A stretch of 64,000 bases of DNA from CAYPKG01 sp964411275 (GTDB taxonomy: Bacteria > Bacillota > Clostridia > Christensenellales > CAG-138). Location: the NCBI GenBank assembly GCA_964411275.1, contig CAYPKG010000005.1, positions 28,456 through 92,455 of the forward strand, read 5' to 3'. Shown in pieces: positions 17,159 to 25,746 of the stretch. Numbering within the stretch: the stretch's first letter is position 1; the number at the start of each line of letters is the position of its first letter. The notes beneath the pieces are model-generated. The model had not been told where the DNA came from. It was given only the letters and a program-made list of their open reading frames with translations, and ran no database searches. The position numbers and the translations under genes are program-made.

Positions 17159-18397
17159 ATGATCGCTGAATTGATTTGTGTTGGCACGGAATTGCTCATG
17201 GGGCAGGTGCTCAACACCGACGCGCAGTTTATGGCCCGGGCGCTTGTGCCCCTGGGGGTGAATGTATACCATCAGGTGACGGTTGGCGACAATGCGGGCC
17301 GGCTCTTAGATGTCCTGGAAACGGCGCTCAAGCGGGCGGACGTGGCGATTTTGTCCGGCGGCCTGGGGCCTACGGGGGATGATTTGACAAAAGAGACGGT
17401 GGCCCGCTGCTTTGGCCGGAAAATGGTCAATGACGAGCAGGCGCTTTTTACGCTTCATGAGCGGTTTGACAGGCAGAACCGGGAAATGACCCCCAACAAT
17501 CTCAAGCAGGCCGTGTTCCCGGAGGGCTCCATCATATTGCCCAACCCGAACGGCACGGCCCCAGGCTGCATCGTGGAACGGGAGGACGGCAAAGCCGCCA
17601 TCCTGCTGCCCGGGCCGCCCAGGGAGCTGATGCCCATGTTTACACAAAGCGTCATGCCGTATCTGGAAAAGCGCACTGAACAAAAGCTGTTTTCAAGGGA
17701 GCTGAGGATTTTCGGCAAGGGCGAGTCTACGGTGGAATATGAGCTGCGGGATCTCATTGCCGCGCAGGACAACCCCACAATCGCGCCCTACGCTGAGATG
17801 AACGAGGTGACATTGCGCGTCACCGCCCGCTGCCAGGACGTGGCCGAGGGGAAGGCGATGGTACAGGTTGTCATAGACGAGATCGTTGACCGCCTGGGGG
17901 ACGTGGTATATTCGGTGGACGGGATCAAAATGCCCGCCGTATGCATCGGGCTGCTGGAGGCGCAAGGCAAAACCCTTGCGGTGGCCGAAAGCTGCACCGG
18001 CGGTATGCTCACCTCCACATTGGTGGACGTGCCTGGCTGCTCCCAGGTGCTGCTCGAAGGGTGTGTTACCTATTCCGATGCCGCGAAATTCCGCCGCCTT
18101 GGGGTGAGTGGGGCGACGCTGCGCAAACATGGGGCGGTCAGCAGCGAATGCGTCAAGGAGATGGCTATGGGCATGCGGCGGACGGCCGGGACGGATTACG
18201 CGCTGGCCACCACAGGGATCGCTGGCCCAGGCGGCGGGACGAAACGAAAGCCTGTGGGTCTTGTGTATGTGGCGCTGGCCACGGAACACGGCGTTACGGT
18301 GAAGGAGCTTAGACTCAATGGCGACCGGGGCCGCATCCGGCATAGCGCATTGCTCCACGCGCTGGACATGCTTCGCAGGGAACTTGTTTCCGTATAA
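17159..18397 (+). CDS. cinA: CinA-like competence/damage-inducible protein
   Basis: 412 aa, with AAGGAGAAGG before the ATG. The N-terminal MoaB/MogA-like (COG1058) domain has GTELLMGQVLNTD and SGGLGPTGDDLT. The C-terminal PncC nicotinamide-nucleotide amidase-like domain has AVAESCTGGML and TTGIAGPGGGT. In other bacteria CinA proteins hydrolyse ADP-ribose and deamidate NMN for NAD recycling. Here the gene sits just upstream of recA, the usual competence/recombination arrangement, but no SOS box is evident between them. Confidence 0.93.
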   Translation: MIAELICVGTELLMGQVLNTDAQFMARALVPLGVNVYHQVTVGDNAGRLLDVLETALKRADVAILSGGLGPTGDDLTKETVARCFGRKMVNDEQALFTLHERFDRQNREMTPNNLKQAVFPEGSIILPNPNGTAPGCIVEREDGKAAILLPGPPRELMPMFTQSVMPYLEKRTEQKLFSRELRIFGKGESTVEYELRDLIAAQDNPTIAPYAEMNEVTLRVTARCQDVAEGKAMVQVVIDEIVDRLGDVVYSVDGIKMPAVCIGLLEAQGKTLAVAESCTGGMLTSTLVDVPGCSQVLLEGCVTYSDAAKFRRLGVSGATLRKHGAVSSECVKEMAMGMRRTAGTDYALATTGIAGPGGGTKRKPVGLVYVALATEHGVTVKELRLNGDRGRIRHSALLHALDMLRRELVSV

Positions 18398-18431
18398 GAA
18401 ACTTTTGCTTCCCTTTGGAGGCAAGTCATGG

Positions 18432-18437
18432 TATACT
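18432..18437 (+). promoter_or_regulatory. Extended -10 promoter element upstream of recA
   Basis: ATGGTATACT. The same TGG-TATACT extended -10 appears before comB and mnmG in this window. No good -35 is visible. Confidence 0.5.
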
Positions 18438-18475
18438 AATGTTAGTAATTCAGAAAAGGATGGGTAAGAACGGCC

Positions 18476-19546
18476 ATGTCAGTGGAGAAATCAAAAGCAT
18501 TAAAGGAAGCCCTGGGACAAATCGAAAAACAATTCGGCAAGGGCGCGGTTATGAAGCTGGGGGACAAGGCGAGCATCGCCGTCTCCGTGATCCCCACAGG
18601 GTGCCTGGAGCTGGACTTCGCGCTGGGCGTGGGCGGCCTGCCCAGGGGGCGTATCGTGGAGATCTACGGGCCGGAGGCTTCCGGTAAAACCACGGTGGCC
18701 CTCCATATAATCGCGGAGGCGCAAAAGGCCGGCGGCACCGCCGCATTTGTGGATGCGGAGCACGCTCTCGATCCCCTCTACGCGAAAAACCTCGGGGTGA
18801 ACACAGAAGAATTGTATGTATCCCAACCGGATACTGGCGAGCAGGCGCTGGATATTACGGAAGCGCTGGTGCGCTCCGGCGCCATCGACGTGCTGGTGGT
18901 GGACTCCGTGGCGGCGCTGGTGCCCAAAGCGGAAATCGAGGGGGACATGGGTGACTCCCATGTGGGTACCCAGGCGCGGCTGATGGCCCGGGCCCTTCGA
19001 AAGCTCACGGGCACCGCGTCGAAAACCAATACGGTGGTGGTCTTCATCAACCAGCTTAGGGAAAAGGTGGGGGTCATGTTCGGAAGCCCGGAAATCACCA
19101 CCGGCGGCAGGGCGCTGAAATACGGCGCGTCCGTCCGCCTTGATGTGCGCAAAATCGAGACGCTGAAAAACGGCAACGAGTTTGTCGGCAACCGCACCAG
19201 GGTAAAAGTCGTGAAAAACAAGGTGGCTCCTCCGTTTAAGCTGGCGGAGTTCGACATCATATACGGTGAGGGGATTTCCAAGGAGGGCTCCATCCTGGAT
19301 CTCGGGGTGGCGCAAAAGGTCATCATGAAGACAGGCGCATGGTATTCCTACAACGAAATCCGCATGGCGCAGGGCCGGGACAATGCACGGCTGTTCCTAA
19401 AGGACAACCCGGAGATGTGCCAGAAAATCGAAGCGCAGCTTCGCGCAAAACTCAAGGAGGAGCAGGACAAGGCCGCTGCCGAGGTTGCCGCAAAGCGGGG
19501 GGCTGAGGAAGCGGAGACTGCTGCTTCCGCAAAAGACGAGGTATAG
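18476..19546 (+). CDS. recA: Recombinase RecA
   Basis: 356 aa, typical length. Walker A GPEASGKTT (near residue 64), the MAW region, loop L1 (EGDMGDSHVG), Walker B LVVDSVAAL and loop L2 (FINQLREKVGVMFGSPE-type) are all present. The C-terminus is acidic and Ala/Glu-rich. It forms filaments on single-stranded DNA for homologous recombination and SOS induction. Transcribed with cinA; the next gene starts 3 bp after the stop. Confidence 0.98.
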   Translation: MSVEKSKALKEALGQIEKQFGKGAVMKLGDKASIAVSVIPTGCLELDFALGVGGLPRGRIVEIYGPEASGKTTVALHIIAEAQKAGGTAAFVDAEHALDPLYAKNLGVNTEELYVSQPDTGEQALDITEALVRSGAIDVLVVDSVAALVPKAEIEGDMGDSHVGTQARLMARALRKLTGTASKTNTVVVFINQLREKVGVMFGSPEITTGGRALKYGASVRLDVRKIETLKNGNEFVGNRTRVKVVKNKVAPPFKLAEFDIIYGEGISKEGSILDLGVAQKVIMKTGAWYSYNEIRMAQGRDNARLFLKDNPEMCQKIEAQLRAKLKEEQDKAAAEVAAKRGAEEAETAASAKDEV

Positions 19547-19548
19547 TT

Positions 19549-20733
19549 TTGACTTCGCTATTCATCAGGCTGTTTATTAAAAATCCCGAGGCCGTGCACA
19601 CCCCATTGGTGCGCGCGGCCTACGGCGTGCTGGCGGGGGTTGTGGGGATCGTGCTCAATCTCTTGCTGTGCGCCGGAAAGTTTTTGATCGGTACGCTGAC
19701 GGGGAGCATCGCCATCCAGGCGGACGCGGTGAACAACCTGTCGGACGTGGGCTCCTCTGTGGTGATGCTCATTGGCTTTGTCATGGCCCGCAGGCCAGCC
19801 GACGCGGAGCATCCCTATGGCCATGGCCGCGTGGAGTACGTGGCTGGGCTTGTGGTTGCGTTTTTGATCCTGCTGGTCGGGGTGGATCTGGGGCGGGAGG
19901 CGTTTGCAAAAATACTTGCCCCGGTTCCCGTGACGTTCAGCTATATTTCAGTGGTGGTCCTGCTGCTGTCCATATTGGTGAAGCTGTGGATGGGCTATTT
20001 TACCGCGGCCCTTGGCAAGCGGATTGAGTCTAAGACAATGGCCGCCGCCACCACCGACAGCCGAAACGACGTGGTAGCCACATCGCTGGTGCTTATTTCC
20101 CTTGTAGCCTCTCATCTGCTTCATGTGGAGCTGGACGGATATATGGGTCTGCTGGCGGCTTTGTTTGTGCTGTATTCCGGCGTCGGCATCGTCAAGGATA
20201 CCCTAAGCCCGCTGATGGGGGAAGCGCCCCGGCCGGAGATGGTGGACGAGCTGACAAAACGGCTTTTGTCCTATGATGGCATCATCGGCATTCATGACCT
20301 GATGCTCCATGATTATGGCCCGGGAAGCGTTTTGGCCACGGTACACGCCGAGGTGTCCGCCACGGCGGATATACTGGAAACCCACGAGATGATCGATAAG
20401 GCGGAGCGGGAGATTGGCGGGGCCATGAATCTTCATTTGACCATCCATATGGACCCGCTGGCAGTAGACGACGAGGAGACCAACCGAATTAGGCAGAGGG
20501 TGGCCGAGACTGTCGCCGCAATCGACGAAAGGCTGAGCACCCATGATTTTCGCATGGTGCCTGGGGAGGAGCAGATCAATCTGATATTCGACCTTGTGGT
20601 GCCCTATGGCGTAAGCCGGGACTGGATCGGTAATATCAAGCGCCGCATCCGGGGGGCGATGGGGGAAGTGGACCCCCGCTACCGGTGCGTGATTACCGTG
20701 GACAGCGATTATAGCAGCGGGAGAATGAAATAA
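19549..20733 (+). CDS. Cation diffusion facilitator (CDF) transporter
   Basis: 394 aa from TTG 19549, with GAGG about 8 nt upstream inside the recA end. Six transmembrane segments are predicted in residues 20-220. The family metal sites are visible in AIQADAVNNLSDVGSS (D-x3-D) and in HPYGHGRVEYV. The C-terminal cytoplasmic domain contains the HDLMLHDYGPG stretch seen in clostridial CDFs. These are proton antiporters that export Zn, Mn, Fe or Co; the ion is not determinable. The first TM pair follows an N-terminal amphipathic stretch. It is probably co-transcribed with recA. Confidence 0.9.
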   Translation: MTSLFIRLFIKNPEAVHTPLVRAAYGVLAGVVGIVLNLLLCAGKFLIGTLTGSIAIQADAVNNLSDVGSSVVMLIGFVMARRPADAEHPYGHGRVEYVAGLVVAFLILLVGVDLGREAFAKILAPVPVTFSYISVVVLLLSILVKLWMGYFTAALGKRIESKTMAAATTDSRNDVVATSLVLISLVASHLLHVELDGYMGLLAALFVLYSGVGIVKDTLSPLMGEAPRPEMVDELTKRLLSYDGIIGIHDLMLHDYGPGSVLATVHAEVSATADILETHEMIDKAEREIGGAMNLHLTIHMDPLAVDDEETNRIRQRVAETVAAIDERLSTHDFRMVPGEEQINLIFDLVVPYGVSRDWIGNIKRRIRGAMGEVDPRYRCVITVDSDYSSGRMK

Positions 20734-20793
20734 AAGTGAAAGCCCCCTATAATGGCAGGAACGAAAGCGCCTGGAGCAGTAAGACGAGTAACA

Positions 20794-20824
20794 TAGCTTA
20801 GCCTACATAGGTTAGGCGAAGCTA
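20794..20824. repeat. Stem-loop upstream of the aromatic-acid-exporter-like gene
   Basis: TAGCTTAGCCTA pairs with TAGGCGAAGCTA across a 7-nt loop, with one mismatch. The GCCTA/TAGGC ends resemble the termini of the element at 55164-55441. Confidence 0.4.
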
Positions 20825-20844
20825 CGCTGGGAGGATCTTGTTTT

Positions 20845-21435
20845 ATGGACGTGCATCCCAGTTACCGTATCGGAAAACGGACGGTTAAAACCACAATTGC
20901 CACGCTGCTGGCCATGGTCTATATGGTGCTGGCCCAGCGCGGCACGGTGATTGCCCCGCTTTGCGCTGTGATTGCCATGAAAACCACCCAAGAGGATTCC
21001 TTGAAGACGCTCAAGCTGCGCCTGCTTGCCACGTTTATTGGCGGGGTCATCGGCCTGATTGTCATCGAGATTGGCTTATTGGTGCCCAATTATTACTACG
21101 GCTGGAATATCCTATTGGTGAGCATTGCAATTATGCTGGATATATACGTGTGCAATGCACTGAATGTCCGGGACGCAGTTGTGCTGTCCGCGGCCACAAT
21201 TCTCGTGGTGACAAACGTGCAGACAATCGTGCCTCAGGACCGGATTTGGTATACACTGGGGCGGATTATAGACACGGCTGTGGGCGCAGTGATCGCCACG
21301 CTGGTGAATGTCTATCTTTGGCCCGCCCGTCCGGGAGCGAAGCCCGTTTCAATACCCCAGGGCTCCCAAATGCAGGAAATGGGCCTGGCGGAGGACTTGG
21401 ACGAAACGCTGCAGGTGCTGGAGGAGGAACGCTAA
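20845..21435 (+). CDS. Aromatic acid exporter (FUSC/ArAE-like) membrane protein
   Basis: 196 aa. The order is the N-terminal SYRIGKRTVKTTIATLLAMV, then PLCAVIAMKTTQEDSLKTL, several hydrophobic helices and LGRIIDTAVGAVIATLVNV. This matches the short Firmicutes proteins of the YqjA/FUSC type, with six likely membrane spans (about 15-150) and a soluble acidic C-terminus. These are thought to export aromatic acids; direct evidence for the short form is limited. GGGAGG lies upstream of the ATG. Confidence 0.75.
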   Translation: MDVHPSYRIGKRTVKTTIATLLAMVYMVLAQRGTVIAPLCAVIAMKTTQEDSLKTLKLRLLATFIGGVIGLIVIEIGLLVPNYYYGWNILLVSIAIMLDIYVCNALNVRDAVVLSAATILVVTNVQTIVPQDRIWYTLGRIIDTAVGAVIATLVNVYLWPARPGAKPVSIPQGSQMQEMGLAEDLDETLQVLEEER

Positions 21436-21504
21436 GCGCTTGGCATCCCCGCGATGTTTGCGGCCAATGGGGAAAATAATGGAGGATATTGAACGACGTT
21501 TTTC

Positions 21505-21532
21505 TTGACTTTCAGAATTGATTTGATATAAT
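21505..21532 (+). promoter_or_regulatory. Promoter of tRNA-Arg
   Basis: TTGACT 21505-21510, 16-nt spacer, TATAAT 21527-21532. Confidence 0.75.
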
Positions 21533-21557
21533 AAATGTTGCGCTGGAAACAGTGTGT

Positions 21558-21634
21558 GCGCCCTTGGCTCAGCTGGATAGAGCGTTTGGCTACGGACCAG
21601 AAGGTCGGGGGTTCGAATCCCTCAGGGCGCGCCA
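21558..21634 (+). tRNA. tRNA-Arg (anticodon ACG)
   Basis: The acceptor GCGCCCT/AGGGCGC, D-arm, anticodon stem TTTGG/CCAGA with loop CTACGGA (anticodon ACG), T-arm GGGGGTTCGAATCCC, discriminator G and an encoded CCA are all present. ACG would be edited to ICG by the TadA encoded at 60245 in this window. Low-GC accessory genes begin directly downstream. Confidence 0.96.
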
Positions 21635-21726
21635 GGAACAATCCCCGAACCGTCTCTGGTTTGGGGATTTTCTATTTGGGAACTACCCGGCATCTTTGTT
21701 AAACTGACCTATCAGGAGGCTAATCT

Positions 21727-22287
21727 ATGAAAATCTATACCATTATTGGCGGCGTAAATGGCGCGGGTAAGTCCAGCTTAACGGGCGTACTCAAAGCGGA
21801 GCGAAGCGATTTAGGGAGGATCATCGATGTTGACAAGCTGGCTATTCAATGCGGCGGCAATGTAGATGGTGGTAAGGCCGCCATCAGAATGCAAGCGGAG
21901 TTTATCAAGGCGGGTATCTCCTTCACGCAGGAAACCACGCTAGCCGGCCAGCGGCCCCTGCGCATGGTCAAAGAAGCAAAAGAAGCAGGGTACTTCGTCC
22001 GGCTGTTTTATGTGGGGATCGGCACTGCACAGGAAGCCATCCAGCGCATTGAAAACCGCGTCCGCAAGGGCGGGCACGATATTCCACAAGAGGATGTTCT
22101 CAGACGCTTTAAGAGCCGTTTTGAGGCGCTGTCTAATATACTGGACTATTGCGACGAGGCAGTACTTTACGACAACGAGAACGGCTTTGTGGCGGTGGCT
22201 GAGTATCGCAACGGCGCCTTGCTCCCCATCGGGGACTACCGGCCCGCGTGGTTAGATGAGTTGCGGGAATATCTGGCGGCCATGTGA
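21727..22287 (+). CDS. Zeta-toxin-like P-loop kinase
   Basis: 186 aa. The N-terminus MKIYTIIGGVNGAGKSS is a Walker A (GGVNGAGKS). It is followed by DVDKLAIQ, FTQETTLAG and RIENRVRKGGHDIP, the layout of zeta-toxin/UDP-GlcNAc kinase-like proteins. AGGAGG precedes the ATG. No epsilon-type antitoxin gene is adjacent, so it may be a metabolic or solitary kinase rather than a toxin. It follows the tRNA-Arg gene. Confidence 0.75.
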   Translation: MKIYTIIGGVNGAGKSSLTGVLKAERSDLGRIIDVDKLAIQCGGNVDGGKAAIRMQAEFIKAGISFTQETTLAGQRPLRMVKEAKEAGYFVRLFYVGIGTAQEAIQRIENRVRKGGHDIPQEDVLRRFKSRFEALSNILDYCDEAVLYDNENGFVAVAEYRNGALLPIGDYRPAWLDELREYLAAM

Positions 22288-22491
22288 TCCGCCTCGATAT
22301 ACATCACATGCCCACAGGAGAGAAACTTCTTCATGTGGGTTTGTTTTACCGGATTATTTCACTGCATCATTACTGCATCGATGCAGTAAATGACGGATTT
22401 ATTCATCACTTACGGACGGATTGGCAAACCTCAAACTTTCGATAAATAGGGCGTTCATGCCATATTTAGGCGCCTTGTTTTATACCCGGAA

Positions 22492-23253
22492 TCATTCGCT
22501 ACGGACGACGGGTTGCCAATCGATCTTATTATAAAACGCAGAAAAGTAATCGGAATTTGCGCCGCCATCCGGGGCTGTTTTGTATTGTTCCATCACCTGA
22601 TCGAGATCATCCGCGATTTCATAGGTGCCATCGGGCAGATGATGATATGGTGTCAAATCGTCGCGATCGTCCGGGTTATAGGTTGTGAGTCCCTCAATCC
22701 ACTCAACTTGATACCCGTTCTTAGCAACGCTATAAAAGTCCGTATTCGCATACGCAGCCCCATCGGAGCCCGACACGATCAGCGATTTCCCATCCTTGGA
22801 TAAATCAAGGCGGTTGCGTGACCAAAATCCCCTATCCTCAACGCCCTCAAACAGGCGAACAGGCTGAGCATTATGGATGGTATAAGCATCGCAAATGTAA
22901 GCATATCCGGCATCGGAAAAGGAAGCGATCAACAGCTCGGGGATTGTGTTCCCGTCAATGTCATAATAGGCATAGTGTACTTGCGCATACTCATCCGGTA
23001 AGTTTTGGCATACAAAGGGATAAGTTTTTATGTCCTGTGTCTCGTTGCTGTACCCAAAGTTTTCTTGTACGGCTGTTTTCCAGCCTTCAAGTACAGGCGC
23101 ATATACCGCAGTTGCGTCGGGAGACGGTTCAATGTCATGCGATTGATCGCTATCGGTGTTATTCGCGCACGCCGATAGCGCGATCATCAGCGTTAGGAGA
23201 ACCAATATGGATGCTATCTTCTTCATAAATCGCATGTTTTTTCCCAATCCCAT
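22492..23253 (-). CDS. Putative lipoprotein of unknown function
   Basis: 253 aa, with an N-terminal basic/hydrophobic signal ending in the lipobox LSAC (Cys near residue 28), followed by an acidic linker. No family recognised. The body contains YYDIDGNTIPELLIASF, an FG-GAP-like/calcium-loop-like D-x-D-G-N-x-x-PEL motif common in clostridial lipoproteins. The start may instead be an internal Met about 6-9 residues in; no strong ribosome site decides it. It is likely anchored outside the membrane. The neighbouring genes are unrelated. Confidence 0.7.
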   Translation of the reverse strand: MGLGKNMRFMKKIASILVLLTLMIALSACANNTDSDQSHDIEPSPDATAVYAPVLEGWKTAVQENFGYSNETQDIKTYPFVCQNLPDEYAQVHYAYYDIDGNTIPELLIASFSDAGYAYICDAYTIHNAQPVRLFEGVEDRGFWSRNRLDLSKDGKSLIVSGSDGAAYANTDFYSVAKNGYQVEWIEGLTTYNPDDRDDLTPYHHLPDGTYEIADDLDQVMEQYKTAPDGGANSDYFSAFYNKIDWQPVVRSE

Positions 23254-23442
23254 TCATGTTTTTGTGGGCTTATTATAGCCGATACGCCGGGGAAGTACAA
23301 GCGATTTAGAATTCGCTTGTGCTCTGCCCGTTCTCTTAAATACTGCATTAAAATCACAATAATTTACATAACTAAAATAGGGCGCCGTCAGGCGCGTGTC
23401 TGTCGAAGGGATTTGAAGCAAGACACAAAAGTCCCCCTGTCT

Positions 23443-23685
23443 TTATTTTGCGCCTTCTCGTGTTTCTTCAGCTTTAACCTGCTCTCGGCTGAACTCAAGT
23501 ATATCGCCCGGCTGACAATCAAGCACATCGCAGATCGCATTGAGCGTGGAAAAACGGATCGCGCTGATTTTACCTGTTTTGATCTTGGAAAGGTTTACGT
23601 TGGCTACGCCCACCTTTTCGGAAAGCTCTTTGAGGGACATTTTCCTGTCTGCCATTACACGGTCAAGCCTTAATATGATTGCCAT
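23443..23685 (-). CDS. Small XRE-family HTH regulator
   Basis: 80 aa from ATG 23685, with AGGTG 6 nt upstream; a GTG at 23694 overlaps that site. The HTH spans MSLKELSEKVGVANVNLSKIK, followed by TLNAICDVLDCQPGDILEF, typical of YozG/Cro-like small regulators. It lies directly downstream of a DUF2975 membrane protein gene. This pair is common in Firmicutes and likely works as one unit, but its signal is unknown. Confidence 0.85.
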   Translation of the reverse strand: MAIILRLDRVMADRKMSLKELSEKVGVANVNLSKIKTGKISAIRFSTLNAICDVLDCQPGDILEFSREQVKAEETREGAK

Positions 23686-23694
23686 TCCTATCAC

Positions 23695-24156
23695 CTATAA
23701 TGTTTCATCATTTTCTGTCTGCAGCACACAGCCATATTCAAATACAAGCGCGAAGCAGAACACGATGCCGCCACAGAGCACGGCAAAAAATGTATTTGGT
23801 TCTAATATTGTGAAGCCTCCGTCGTATCTTACAATATCGTGTACCCAATGCGGCGCTCTAATCATAAGGGCTACCAGCAGCGCCGTCCTTTTCATGTTCT
23901 TCACAACCACGTTCAAAAACGGCGTTCCTGCCTTCCTGATGTGGTAAAATATGTATACTGCCATCAACATAACAGCCAGCATAAGGATCAGATTGGTAAA
24001 CAAGCTGGCAGCATCGTAAATAGGCACTTCCCAGCTCTGCTCTATAAATCTCACGATCCCCACGATGAGCGCATAGAACATGAGTATGGTTACAAGACCC
24101 AAGCCGATAAACACCCACATGCTGACCTTCTTAATGCGTAGAATGGTGTTGTTCAT
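23695..24156 (-). CDS. DUF2975 membrane protein
   Basis: 153 aa with four hydrophobic segments (about 13-35, 50-72, 86-100 and 120-142). The arrangement next to a YozG-like XRE regulator is that of DUF2975. GGAGG lies upstream of the ATG. Function unknown; a membrane partner of the adjacent regulator is inferred. Confidence 0.75.
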   Translation of the reverse strand: MNNTILRIKKVSMWVFIGLGLVTILMFYALIVGIVRFIEQSWEVPIYDAASLFTNLILMLAVMLMAVYIFYHIRKAGTPFLNVVVKNMKRTALLVALMIRAPHWVHDIVRYDGGFTILEPNTFFAVLCGGIVFCFALVFEYGCVLQTENDETL

Positions 24157-24296
24157 CCTGACGACCTCCTTTCTTACTTAATATTATAGCCCATAATGTA
24201 CGTAAGGCAATAATAAATTAATGATGATCGTATATTGCTTTGCGGGAGCATAAGCAAACGGTTCTTTTGTGTTAGACTGGCTTTTGCGGTCATGAT

Positions 24297-24524
24297 GTGG
24301 TTCAAGGTCAAATATCCAATTCGAATGACCATGCCAGGATTATGCCATATTTTCTCTATAAAAAACGGCGGGTTACTCAACCGCCGTTTGCTGATTTTTT
24401 CGATTACACCAGCGAGTCTCCAGGGCTGGATAATGAGCTGTTTACTGAAATACAGAAGCTGGACAGAAAATCGAAGGAATACTATTTGAATATGATACGG
24501 GAAACCAACAAGCGGCCCCGGTGA
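24297..24524 (+). pseudogene. Short ORF, possible remnant of a regulator C-terminus
   Basis: 75 codons. The final part (FADFFDYTSESPGLDNELFT, then LDRKSKEYYLNMIRET) reads like the C-terminal end of an XRE-type regulator, but no HTH is present and no good ribosome site is visible. I treat it as a possible truncated gene in the low-GC accessory stretch. Confidence 0.3.
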
Positions 24525-24582
24525 TCAATCAGCAGGGAGTAAAAGAACACGGCCTGTACACAAATGTGCGGGCCGTTTGGCT

Positions 24583-24640
24583 ATCGACAAAGCCAAGGCT
24601 TAGTCGATGGGGTCATAGCGGTGGGTTTTCCATGCAGCTG
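24583..24640. repeat. Copy 1 of a palindrome-led intergenic repeat
   Basis: ATCGACAAAGCC-AA-GGCTTAGTCGAT followed by GGGGTCATAGCGGTGGGTTTTCC. It closely matches 27543-27600 downstream of jag. The copies therefore flank the rpmH-rnpA-yidD-yidC-jag block. Confidence 0.7.
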
Positions 24641-24677
24641 CGACCGCGATTTTCCAGGGGGTAAATTGCGAAAAGCC

Positions 24678-24707
24678 TTGACAGGCCGGGCGATCTTCCA
24701 CTATACT
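24678..24707 (+). promoter_or_regulatory. Promoter of the rpmH operon
   Basis: TTGACA 24678-24683, 18-nt spacer, TATACT 24702-24707, about 115 nt upstream of rpmH. Confidence 0.75.
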
Positions 24708-24826
24708 AACTTATTGGCGGACTTCGCTACGCGGGGCCCGCATGTTTACGAAAAGCACGCCGCGTTCCTTCGAACCTCCTTTGTTCAACGTGGCTGACTA
24801 TGCAAAAGGAAAGAGGTGCAGGGAAA

Positions 24827-24961
24827 ATGAAAATGACATTCCAGCCGAAAAAACGCAAGCGCAGCAAGATGCATGGTTTCCGCAAGCGCATGAAAACCAC
24901 CGATGGCCGCAACGTACTCAAGCGCAGGCGCTTGAAGGGCAGAAAGCGCCTGAGCGCGTAA
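24827..24961 (+). CDS. rpmH: Ribosomal protein bL34
   Basis: 44 aa, MKMTFQPKKRKRSKMHGFR... to GRKRLSA, the standard length and near-invariant sequence. The start is set by alignment with the family. It opens the conserved rpmH-rnpA-yidD-yidC-jag cluster that normally sits next to dnaA and oriC. No dnaA gene or DnaA-box array is visible upstream here. Confidence 0.97.
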   Translation: MKMTFQPKKRKRSKMHGFRKRMKTTDGRNVLKRRRLKGRKRLSA

Positions 24962-25059
24962 CGCGCTTTGACGCGGGCTGGCGGGCGCCTTGCCGGGCGG
25001 CGCATTGACCTGGGCGGGGTACCAACCCGCCTATTGCTTTTGGGAGGCCGCATAAAACA

Positions 25060-25464
25060 TTGAAGCGCTGTTATTCCCTGAAAAAGAACAAGGATTTTTA
25101 TTTTACTTACCGGGTGGGTAAATCCGTTGGCACGAAGGCCTGTACGCTGATCTACGTACACGATCGGCGAAAGCCGAAGCGGCAGGTAACAGCGGCGGCG
25201 CCGCGCCCAACGGTGCGCGCGGGATTTTCGGTGAGTAAAAAACTGGGAAACAGCGTACAAAGAAACCGTGTAAAGCGGCGGCTTCGGGAGGCATTCACGC
25301 CCTTTATCCCCAATATCAGGCCCGGGTACAATCTGATATTCATCCCCAGGGAGCCCATCCTTCAGGATAGCTTCCAGAACATTCAAAAGACCATGCGCTA
25401 TCTGCTGCGCAAAGCGGACCTTTTGACCGCAGATCTTCCACAAAAGGCCCAGACGGAGGAATGA
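25060..25464 (+). CDS. rnpA: Ribonuclease P protein component
   Basis: 134 aa from TTG 25060, with GGGAGG about 12 nt upstream. It starts KRCYSLKKNKDF and carries the family RNR signature (NSVQRNRVKRRLREAF). A basic, Ala/Pro-rich insertion of about 15 residues (RRKPKRQVTAAAPRPT) precedes the RAGFSVSKK strand. It assists the RNase P RNA in 5' tRNA maturation. Overlaps yidD by 4 nt. Confidence 0.95.
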   Translation: MKRCYSLKKNKDFYFTYRVGKSVGTKACTLIYVHDRRKPKRQVTAAAPRPTVRAGFSVSKKLGNSVQRNRVKRRLREAFTPFIPNIRPGYNLIFIPREPILQDSFQNIQKTMRYLLRKADLLTADLPQKAQTEE

Positions 25465-25679
25465 GCATGATCCGCAAGCTGTTCCTCAAACTCATCCGAT
25501 TGTATCAAAAGCATATTTCCCCTGGACTGCCCGGCTGCTGCAAGTATTTGCCGACCTGCTCCCAGTACGCGTTTGAGGCCATCGAAAAACATGGCCTGCT
25601 CAAGGGCGGGGCGCTGGCGTTGTGGCGTATCCTGCGCTGCAATCCATTTAGCCGGGGCGGCTACGATCCGGTTCCCTGA
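25461..25679 (+). CDS. yidD: Membrane protein insertion efficiency factor YidD
   Basis: 72 aa. RLYQKHISPGLPGCCKYLPTCSQYAFEAI is the DUF37 signature, and the end CNPFSRGGYDPVP is also typical. It starts in the ATGA overlap with rnpA. It helps the YidC insertase. Confidence 0.95.
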   Translation: MSMIRKLFLKLIRLYQKHISPGLPGCCKYLPTCSQYAFEAIEKHGLLKGGALALWRILRCNPFSRGGYDPVP

Positions 25680-25746
25680 CGGACCTAGGTAAGAAACACC
25701 ACAGAAAACTCCGGAATTCCCATTCCGGGCAAGGAGGAGCTATACT

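Noticed and set aside
18370..18475. SOS/LexA box upstream of recA
   Set aside because: GGAACTTGTTTCC near 18379 has only 2 nt between half-sites, not the 4 nt of the Gram-positive GAAC-N4-GTTC box.
24174..24380. Leftward 68-codon open frame
   Set aside because: No ribosome site or recognisable motif, and it overlaps a more protein-like rightward frame.
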